This document shows positions 57,931 to 64,000 of a DNA stretch of 64,000 bases, piece after piece. The DNA lies in the NCBI RefSeq assembly GCF_001006305.1, contig NZ_LBHJ01000008.1, positions 1 through 64,000 on the forward strand, read 5' to 3'. The translations under genes and the position numbers were made by a program. Under the pieces are notes generated by a model. That model ran no database searches and had not been told where the DNA came from. It was given only the letters and a program-made list of their open reading frames with translations. Position 1 is the first letter of the stretch; each line of letters begins with the position of its first letter. Source of the stretch: Silvibacterium bohemicum (GTDB lineage Bacteria; Acidobacteriota; Terriglobia; Terriglobales; Acidobacteriaceae).

Positions 57931-59631
57931 CTACCACTGACCCCAGTCGCCGCGCAGCAGAACCCATGCCGCGAGCAGCAGATTGCTGGTCGCGTGGGCC
58001 ACGACTGCGTCGCCGATTCTGCCCCGCCACTTGAGTACGCCTGCGAAGGCGAGCCCGGCCACGATGCCCGCCAGCCAGTGCCGGCCGTGCATCGCGCCAA
58101 AGAGAGCGGAGGAGATGCAGACGGACAAGATGCTCAGCGTACGAAATGGCACCTCGTCGAAGCTGCGGCTCATGAGGCGGCGCGTGAGGTAGCCGCGGAA
58201 GGCAAGCTCTTCGGCGATGGGCACCGTGATGATCGCAGCGGCGGTGCGGAAGGCGATCCAGGCCACTCGCGCGTGCGGGGTCAGAGCTGCCAGGGAGGCG
58301 CCCAGGGTGTTGGCCGCATCTTCCTTTTTCAACCACTCCGGTGCGATCCAGACCAGAAAGATGGCCAGTCCGGTCACTGGCGCCAGCCAGCCGAAGCGCC
58401 AGTCGAGTTTCTTGTACTCATGCCGAAAATGCCAGAGGGCGATGGCGGCGGCCAGAAAGCGCAAAGGATAGAGCCATTCGAAAGTGCCCGATGCCGCCTT
58501 GGAGACAAAAGATGCGGCCAGGATGGCAAGGAAGGGAACCAGATAGGCTCCGGTTGCTGCCGACTCTCCGCTTTCGGTGTGGACTGCGATTTTGCTATCA
58601 CCCGTCGCTGCGATTTCCGAGCTATGCACTCCGTCTGCCGGAAGCCCGGCGTAGGTCGGCGTGGCGCGCACCCAGGAGAGCTTGCGCGTCGCCATCGAAA
58701 AGGTGAGGGCGACACCGGTGAAGGCGATCCAGCCCGCCTGCGAGTGGAAGCCGACCATGGCGATATCGCCCGCGCCCGCGTTCCCGATCAGGATGATGGC
58801 GCAGATGCGGACAATATTGAGCACCCAGACGAAGAGCATCGCCGCTGGAATGAGCAGCAAGGCCTGCGGGAAGCGATTTTCCTTGCGGAAATACCACAGC
58901 CAGACCACGGTGAAGACCAGCACCAGGCCCAGGCCTTCCAACCCCGAGCACTGCTCCCTTACCGTAACGGCAAAGCGCTGGGTGCCGATGATGTAGGTCT
59001 GCGGATCGACGATGACGTTGGGCAGAAAGATACGGAGCACCGCGTCGACGGATCGGAACGCGATCGCCTGCAGAGCGCTGCCGCCGCCGAGCAGGGGATT
59101 TCCCCACATCGCCTGCAGCGGACTGCGCAGGAGTGCCGCCACCAGCCCGGCCAACGTAGCGATCAGCCAGATGGGATTGGTGATGCGAAAGGCTCTGATC
59201 CACGCCTGAAGCGGCAGGCAGGAGAGAGCCAGAAGCGTCACCGAGATAAGAAGAACGCTGCTGGCGAAGATGTGTGCCGGCGCTGCGTAGGGGTGATACT
59301 TGGGGCCGCGTGGAGCAATCACATAGGGCAGCCAGATGATCAGCACGCCGGCCAGGTGATAAATGTACCAGCGTTTATTGAATGGGATCTCGAGGCGATC
59401 CGCCTTCAATGCCGAGTAGCCGAGGCCCAGAAAGACCGCGAAGGCGACGATGCCGAAGGGTGCGAGAATGCCGAAGATGGCCGCGCGGCGCGAGATGGTC
59501 GCCAGCAGCAGGCAATCGCAGCACAGGGTTGCGGCGAGGAAATAGAAACGGCCGAGGAGGTAACGCGGAAGACTAAAAACCAGCCTTGGCCGAAAGCGAG
59601 CATTCCCGGCCAAGGCTGAGTTTGAATCCAT
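57931..59631 (-). CDS. Exosortase E-type / CAAX-protease fusion (XrtE-like)
   Basis: About 566 residues, many membrane helices. The exosortase half (about 1-320) has the catalytic Cys230 (QCSGLEG), Arg277 (NIVRIC) and His298 (GFHSQAGW). A linker (about 325-365) joins it to a CPBP/CAAX protease half with Glu476-Glu477 and Arg481 (EELAFRG), His517 (AMHGR) and His548 (VAHAT). Numbering counts from a TTG two codons upstream at 59637. Exosortases cut C-terminal sorting signals and transfer the protein onto an envelope acceptor. This fused type is described as exosortase E/protease of the VPEID-CTERM system. Its substrate is encoded 17 bp upstream. Confidence 0.9.
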   Translation of the reverse strand: MDSNSALAGNARFRPRLVFSLPRYLLGRFYFLAATLCCDCLLLATISRRAAIFGILAPFGIVAFAVFLGLGYSALKADRLEIPFNKRWYIYHLAGVLIIWLPYVIAPRGPKYHPYAAPAHIFASSVLLISVTLLALSCLPLQAWIRAFRITNPIWLIATLAGLVAALLRSPLQAMWGNPLLGGGSALQAIAFRSVDAVLRIFLPNVIVDPQTYIIGTQRFAVTVREQCSGLEGLGLVLVFTVVWLWYFRKENRFPQALLLIPAAMLFVWVLNIVRICAIILIGNAGAGDIAMVGFHSQAGWIAFTGVALTFSMATRKLSWVRATPTYAGLPADGVHSSEIAATGDSKIAVHTESGESAATGAYLVPFLAILAASFVSKAASGTFEWLYPLRFLAAAIALWHFRHEYKKLDWRFGWLAPVTGLAIFLVWIAPEWLKKEDAANTLGASLAALTPHARVAWIAFRTAAAIITVPIAEELAFRGYLTRRLMSRSFDEVPFRTLSILSVCISSALFGAMHGRHWLAGIVAGLAFAGVLKWRGRIGDAVVAHATSNLLLAAWVLLRGDWGQW

Positions 59632-59648
59632 AGACAATGGTGCTCCGC

Positions 59649-59861
59649 TTACTTCCTCTTGCGGGCGCGCATAACTGTCAGCGTTCCTGCCAGCAGGGTG
59701 ATGCCACTGAATGCAAGGCTTGGATCAACTTCAGGAGCCGAAGGGGCCTCGTGGCCTGGGCCTGGGTCATGGGGCCAGGGCCTGTCGTACGCATGAGCCA
59801 TCACACCCGTACCAAGCGCCAGTCCTACAGCCAGGGTTGAATACCTGAAAAGTTTCTTCAT
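59649..59861 (-). CDS. VPEID-CTERM-like sorting substrate, 70 residues
   Basis: A signal peptide (MKKLFRYSTL...VMAHA, cut after 24) is followed by about 17 Pro/His/Asp/Gly-rich residues (YDRPWPHDPGPGHEAPS). The sorting signal is APEVDP (42-47), one transmembrane helix (48-64) and the basic tail RARKRK. This matches the VPEID-CTERM plan with Ala for Val and Val-Asp for Ile-Asp. After signal-peptide cleavage and sorting, hardly 20 residues would remain as exported product. The ATG at 59861 is preferred over the GTG at 59867. It precedes the exosortase gene by 17 bp; the two form a one-substrate system. Confidence 0.85.
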   Translation of the reverse strand: MKKLFRYSTLAVGLALGTGVMAHAYDRPWPHDPGPGHEAPSAPEVDPSLAFSGITLLAGTLTVMRARKRK

Positions 59862-60325
59862 AGTCACGCTCTCGGTTTTGTTATCGGCAAGACCACTCGG
59901 TCATTCCAGCAAGGATTGCGGATTCCCCTGAAGGCGAAGCCTCATTCTCCCGGTTCGACAGTGCGCCGGTTAAGTTGACCAGACACCTTGCGTCTGGGGT
60001 GGCTGCAAACTACAGAATTCGGGGGAAGTTCCGCGGTGCGAAGCTCGGGTCGCTGCTCATATGCGGCTATCGAGCCAGCTGGTTCTTCTCAGCAATAACA
60101 AGATTATGCACCCAGATTCTGGCCGTGCAATCCCATTTTGGATTGCCCCAGGGGCGCTAAAAAGTAATAAATCGGTAACACGGAGAACGCTGGATTCGGC
60201 AGTGAAACGCTAAATTTGCTTCAGTTTTTTTGCTTCTATATGTAGATCCGGACCATTTTCAATCGCGATGAACGATTGGACCTGTGGTCTCGCCTAGTCT
60301 CGAATTACTGCATACTACTACACAG
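59862..60325. other. Intergenic, 464 bp, small hairpins only
   Basis: No gene supported. Two short hairpins are visible: AGGCGAAGCCT (about 59931-59941) and CCAGAC/GTCTGG (59979-59997). The former could be in the leader of the sorting-substrate gene. The 60100-60250 part is AT-rich and may contain the promoter of the YihY gene. I found no sigma-54-type site and no cyclic-di-GMP riboswitch core. Confidence 0.4.
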
Positions 60326-61246
60326 ATGCTCACCATTAAACCTGCGCTGCCCGAGGAGCGTGCGACCTATCCGCCGTCGCGTTCGGCCGCCAATGCCAGC
60401 TTTGCGGGACAGCTGAAGACGCTGGCAATCTACCTGGCCCAGAGCGAGGTCCATACCTACGCATTCAGCGTCGCGGCGAATACCATCCTCTCGCTCTTTC
60501 CCTTTATCGTCATGACCTGGACCATCGAGCGCCGCGTCTTCCATTCGCAATCGATGGAAAGCGTCCTGGGAGACATGCTGCGCTATTTCCTGCCCGCCCA
60601 CCAGGATTTTGTCGTCAAGAACATGGCGTTGCTGGCGCATGCGCGGGGCAAAGTGCAGGTCATCTCCATTGTGACCTTGCTGATTTCCTCGACCGGCGTG
60701 TTCATGCCTCTCGAAGTGGCTCTGAATCGCGTATGGGGCGTGACCAAGAACCGCTCTTATCTCGTCAACCAGCTCATCTCCCTGGGACTGGCCGTTTCGG
60801 TCGGTGTGCTCGCACTTTTCTCCGTGGCCTTCACTGCTGCCCAGAACCGGGTGCTCTCGATTCTCTTTCTCAACCGCACGCAGGGCATTGTCTTCCATCT
60901 GCTCGGTGGAGCGATCCTGCGCATGTCGGCGGCGCTTTTCAGCATCGGCATCTTCTTCCTTATTTACTGGGTGCTTCCCAACCGCAAATTGCCGGTAGCC
61001 GCCGTGCTTCCCACCGCGATTGTGACCGGGCTGCTTTGGGAGATGGCCAAGACCATCTATGTCTTCGTCCTGCCGTGGATGGATTTGGAGTCCGCCTACG
61101 GGCCTTTCTCCGTCTCGGTGAGCCTGATGATCTGGGCCTTTCTCACCGGATTGATCCTGCTGGCAGGCGCACATCTCTCGGCGACGCGGTACACTCTACG
61201 GCTCGCTCACCAGGCCGATCTCGAAGAACAGCAGGCCAAGCCGTAG
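60326..61246 (+). CDS. YihY/BrkB family membrane protein
   Basis: 306 residues with six hydrophobic segments. The first conserved segment (FSVAANTILSLFPFIV) and the STGVFMPLEVALNRVWGV block mark the YihY/virulence factor BrkB family. Its function is not established; it was once misassigned as RNase BN. The C-terminus ends in a charged tail (EEQQAKP). The ATG at 60326 is used; a GTG at 60284 gives a longer form without better support. Confidence 0.88.
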   Translation: MLTIKPALPEERATYPPSRSAANASFAGQLKTLAIYLAQSEVHTYAFSVAANTILSLFPFIVMTWTIERRVFHSQSMESVLGDMLRYFLPAHQDFVVKNMALLAHARGKVQVISIVTLLISSTGVFMPLEVALNRVWGVTKNRSYLVNQLISLGLAVSVGVLALFSVAFTAAQNRVLSILFLNRTQGIVFHLLGGAILRMSAALFSIGIFFLIYWVLPNRKLPVAAVLPTAIVTGLLWEMAKTIYVFVLPWMDLESAYGPFSVSVSLMIWAFLTGLILLAGAHLSATRYTLRLAHQADLEEQQAKP

Positions 61247-61347
61247 ACACGAGCAGAGAACCAAGGGGTGAGGGTTTGGACACCTGCACCCACGGCCGGG
61301 TCTTATCGGTTTCTTAGCTGTCCAGTTTTCGCTAAACTCAGCAGCAG

Positions 61348-63534
61348 ATGGGACACCTACGCAACTTCGAGACCGCCGTCTTTCGGCGTGTACGTCGCGA
61401 TCCCCCGCTCGGAAAAGTTCACCGGATTGCGTTCTGGCTCTTCGTCTTCTATCTGGCCCTCAGTGCAGGGAGGCTGCTGCCTGGCCAGGCCGGCGTGTTT
61501 TTCGGCGGAGTGAGCGTTCTCACCCTGCTTTTGCTGGTCGCCTTCTGTATCCCGCTGCTGTGGCGCTGGGTCTTCGGACGCCTGATGTGGAAGGTCCGCA
61601 ACCGGCTGGTGGTCACCTATTTATTGATGGGTCTCGCCCCGGTGGTGCTCTTCGTCACGCTGGCCTCGATCCTGCTCTATGTGTTCTCCGGGCAGTTCGC
61701 CATCTTTGCGGCGAGCTCCGAGATTACCTCGGAGCTGGGGCACATTGCCACGCAGGACCGCGCCTTCGCTCTGCATATCGCCCACATGGTCGCCCAGCAG
61801 CCCAAGATCAAGGTGGTGGATCTCGCCGAAGCCGAAGACTCCATGCCTGTCCACGAGGATTTCGGTATGACTGTCGCGGCCTTCGAGGACGGCCAACCCC
61901 TGGCGCTCACGCCCTCCAGCCTGCATGACGCCAGCATTTCACAAGCACCGGCGTGGTATCACGACAATGACCGGGGAGATCGCTTCAAGCGCATCGTGAT
62001 CCACGAGGGCAAGCTGTATCTGCGCGCTATCGATACCCAGACGCTGGGCGGCCACACCATCACCACCATCACCAGCCTGCCGCTGCATCGCGAAAATGTG
62101 GACCAGATCGCGCGGGGGCTGGGCACCGTCACCATCGTTCCCGATGTCCAGATCGACGATGACGATATGCCCAGCGACGCGAAGCCTCCCAAGAAGGTGC
62201 AATTCAGCTACCAGCGCACCGCCAGAGGAGTAAAGGTCAACGGCGAAGACCTGGACGAGATGCAGACCCGGCGCCGGTCGATCACCGGTGGTATGCTCCC
62301 TGGCGCTCAGCACTTCTACGACGTTACCGTTACCTTCTGGGCGCCGCTCGACACCATTGACTGGGAAACGGGAAAACCGATCCAGACCTACGCCAAGGTC
62401 AGCTCGCGTCCCTCGCTGCTGTACCAGCGCCTCTTCATTACCTCGCTCAAGATTGCCGCCGTGATTCAGGAGATCCTGATCGGCATCGCCATCTTCTTCG
62501 GCGTCATCGAGCTGTTTGCGTTCTACATGGCCGTGCGTCTCAACCGCACCATCACGCGGTCGATCCGCGATCTGTATCAGGCGACGGTGGCCATCGATAA
62601 GGGTGACCTCTCGCATCGCATTCAGGTCACGCGCAACGATCAGTTGGCCGCTTTGAGCCGATCCTTCAATCGCATGATTTCTTCATTGGAGCGGCTGCTC
62701 GAAGAGCAGCGCCAGAAGCAGCGGCTGGAGAATGAGCTGGCCATTGCCCAGGAGGTGCAGGCCAATCTCTTTCCTCGCGGCAATATCAGCGTGCCATCGC
62801 TGGAGCTGCACGGCGCTTGCTATCCCGCCCGCACCGTGAGCGGCGACTACTACGACTTCCTGGTATTCGGCGGCACCAGCATGGGGTTGGCCATCGGAGA
62901 CATCAGCGGCAAGGGCATCTCCGCTGCTCTATTGATGGCGACGCTGCACTCCGCGGTGCGTGCCTACCGCTTTGCCGGGGAAGAGCTGATCACGGCGGGA
63001 ACAGCGGCATTGGCCATCGCTTCGACCCGCGCCATGGGCGAAGATGAGGTCGAGTGCGGCGAGCTCTTCGAGGAGCCGTCGAAGATCCTGGCTCTGCTCA
63101 ACCGCCATCTCTATCGCAGCACGCAGCCGGAGAAGTACGCCACGCTGTGGCTGGGCCACTATGACGGGCTGACCAGCCGCCTCATCTACTCGAATGGCGG
63201 GCAGCTACCGCCGTTTCTTCTGCGCGCCGACGACTCGGTGACGCGCCTCGATTGCGGCGGCACGGTAGTGGGGCTGCTCAACAACATGAGTTACGAGCAG
63301 GCCACGGAGCAGCTCTATCCGGGAGACATTCTCATCGCCTATAGCGACGGTGTGACCGAGCCCGAGAATGAGTTTGGAGAATTCGGCGAGGACCGCCTGC
63401 TCGAAGTGGTGCGCCGCCATCGGCATCTGTCGCTCGAAGCCATCTCAGAGCAAGTGATGCAGTCGTTGCGCACCTGGATCGGCGGCCAGGAACAGCCGGA
63501 TGACATCACCCTGGTATTGGCACGGCAGCGGTGA
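61348..63534 (+). CDS. Membrane-bound RsbU-like PP2C/SpoIIE phosphatase with HAMP domain
   Basis: 728 residues. Three N-terminal hydrophobic segments (about 25-45, 52-72, 90-115), a large sensor-like region outside the membrane (about 116-370), another helix (about 375-400), HAMP (about 402-455: RLNRTITRSIRDLYQAT...DKGDLSHRI), a coiled coil with AIAQEVQANLFPRG, then a PP2C phosphatase domain (about 490-725) with SGDYYDF, AIGDISGKG, YSNGGQ and AYSDGVTE. It probably dephosphorylates an anti-anti-sigma factor in a partner-switching stress pathway. No anti-sigma genes are adjacent. Confidence 0.9.
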   Translation: MGHLRNFETAVFRRVRRDPPLGKVHRIAFWLFVFYLALSAGRLLPGQAGVFFGGVSVLTLLLLVAFCIPLLWRWVFGRLMWKVRNRLVVTYLLMGLAPVVLFVTLASILLYVFSGQFAIFAASSEITSELGHIATQDRAFALHIAHMVAQQPKIKVVDLAEAEDSMPVHEDFGMTVAAFEDGQPLALTPSSLHDASISQAPAWYHDNDRGDRFKRIVIHEGKLYLRAIDTQTLGGHTITTITSLPLHRENVDQIARGLGTVTIVPDVQIDDDDMPSDAKPPKKVQFSYQRTARGVKVNGEDLDEMQTRRRSITGGMLPGAQHFYDVTVTFWAPLDTIDWETGKPIQTYAKVSSRPSLLYQRLFITSLKIAAVIQEILIGIAIFFGVIELFAFYMAVRLNRTITRSIRDLYQATVAIDKGDLSHRIQVTRNDQLAALSRSFNRMISSLERLLEEQRQKQRLENELAIAQEVQANLFPRGNISVPSLELHGACYPARTVSGDYYDFLVFGGTSMGLAIGDISGKGISAALLMATLHSAVRAYRFAGEELITAGTAALAIASTRAMGEDEVECGELFEEPSKILALLNRHLYRSTQPEKYATLWLGHYDGLTSRLIYSNGGQLPPFLLRADDSVTRLDCGGTVVGLLNNMSYEQATEQLYPGDILIAYSDGVTEPENEFGEFGEDRLLEVVRRHRHLSLEAISEQVMQSLRTWIGGQEQPDDITLVLARQR

Positions 63535-63601
63535 GGCAGGTTTAACACCGCTCCTTCTTGCGGAGAAGTATTGATGCCTTCTATCGATGGTGAAACGTAC
63601 T

Positions 63602-63634
63602 CCTCATTCTGAGCTAAGCGAAAAATCCCAGTGA
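63602..63634. repeat. Half copy of the GTCATTCTGA repeat merged with a terminator
   Basis: CTCATTCTGAGCTAAGCGAAAAATCCCAG matches one half of the dispersed family. It runs directly into the hairpin at 63626-63660. Confidence 0.4.
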
Positions 63635-63660
63635 TGCGCTTTCCGCCTGCATCACTGGGA
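63621..63660 (-). terminator. Terminator of the nuo operon
   Basis: Perfect 12-bp stem 63626-63637 with 63649-63660, 11-base loop. Read leftward it ends in a T run (complement of AAAAA at 63621-63625). It follows the NuoN stop by about 50 bp. Confidence 0.85.
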
Positions 63661-63711
63661 CTCTTCTCGTCGGTCGTAAGAGTGACGAATTACTGAGACT
63701 CTAATACAGTC

Positions 63712-64000
63712 CTACCGCCCTGCCACCGCTGCCGAATCAGCATCCGGATTGATCACCGGATAAGTCGCGGCTGCAGCCTTGGCTTGCGCCAGGATCCGTC
63801 CCGGAGCGATACCCAGAATCAGCGTGGAAGCGACCGTGATCAGCAATGCGAGCAGCAGCGGCAGGGTTGCCGCAGGCACCGCCATGACCGGTGAGGATTC
63901 CGCCGGCTTGCTGTATATCGCAGCCAGCACTCGCAGGTAGTAATACGCCGCGATGCCGCTGTTGATGAGGCCGATCACCGCGAGCCAGACAAATCCGGAG
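63712..64000 (-). CDS. nuoN: NADH-quinone oxidoreductase subunit N, C-terminal fragment
   Basis: The frame is open to the window edge at 64000, so the 5' part is missing. The visible 95 residues read [29 protein letters not shown], then a final hydrophobic helix ([19 protein letters not shown]) and a polar tail. This matches the end of NuoN, the antiporter-like subunit of respiratory complex I. It is the last gene of a nuo operon running leftward, closed by the terminator at 63626. Confidence 0.88.
   Translation of the reverse strand, partial: SGFVWLAVIGLINSGIAAYYYLRVLAAIYSKPAESSPVMAVPAATLPLLLALLITVASTLILGIAPGRILAQAKAAAATYPVINPDADSAAVAGR

Noticed and set aside
57853-59619. 588-residue open frame on the + strand
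   Set aside because: Antisense shadow of the exosortase gene, whose catalytic motifs are all on the - strand.
59862-60283. Cyclic-di-GMP riboswitch or sigma-54 promoter for the sorting substrate
   Set aside because: These control some exosortase targets in other bacteria, but neither the riboswitch core nor a TGGCAC-N5-TTGC element is present.

Overview
The window is a gene-dense, GC-rich chromosomal segment. It most likely comes from an Acidobacteriota of the class Terriglobia (Granulicella/Edaphobacter/Terriglobus-like). The evidence is a 1315-residue Oar-like TonB receptor with a carboxypeptidase-regulatory N-terminal domain, a DUF2076 protein, a tannase-family esterase, many small proteins without recognised families, and a dispersed GTCATTCTGA...AGAATGAC repeat family. 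There is no prophage, IS transposase or CRISPR array.

Layout. 1-5.5 kb: a 57-residue Gln/His-rich protein (+), a perfect 13-bp terminator hairpin, then a leftward set NAD malic enzyme, fumarase C and PoxB-like pyruvate oxidase (fumarate to malate to pyruvate to acetate). 5.9-7.1 kb: a small-protein island with two 76-residue paralogues carrying CxxC...HxC motifs, a 65-residue protein resembling ribosome modulation factor, and two copies of one 18-bp CCTAGG palindrome. 7.4-12 kb: tRNA-Ser(GGA), a MATE exporter, an Rrf2 regulator, a YmdB-type phosphodiesterase, a BrnT/BrnA toxin-antitoxin pair and methionine aminopeptidase. 12.2-16.1 kb: lysyl-tRNA synthetase with a low-GC inner segment, divergent from an isolated FO cluster atpZ-atpI-atpB-atpE. 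16.3-23.8 kb: a TPR protein, a zinc-ribbon PspC protein, hydrolases, an aminotransferase and a cytochrome P450. 24-31.7 kb: two TonB-dependent receptors, the first behind a leader with competing hairpins, and a DUF2076 protein. 31.8-42.8 kb: ArgJ, an ABC ATPase, a G-rich tandem/inverted repeat, tannase, an MBL hydrolase, an STN-domain protein, a nitroreductase and a frameshifted multi-membrane-span protein. 42.8-50 kb: an L-arabinose locus (araD, sodium symporter, 70-residue membrane protein, fucose-isomerase-type AraA, araB) with a divergent LacI regulator and three similar operators. 50-57.6 kb: an alpha/beta hydrolase, a PstS-like fusion, a LysR regulator, UDP-glucuronate decarboxylase, a class A beta-lactamase, QueG and a cold-shock protein. 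57.9-59.9 kb: an exosortase/CAAX-protease fusion (XrtE type) and its 70-residue VPEID-CTERM-like substrate. 60.3-64 kb: a YihY/BrkB protein, an RsbU-like phosphatase and the C-terminus of NuoN, cut by the window edge.

The features most worth following up are the XrtE/one-substrate pair, the CCTAGG-palindrome small-protein island, the leader upstream of the first TonB receptor, and the arabinose locus with its unusual isomerase, extra small membrane protein and tandem terminators.
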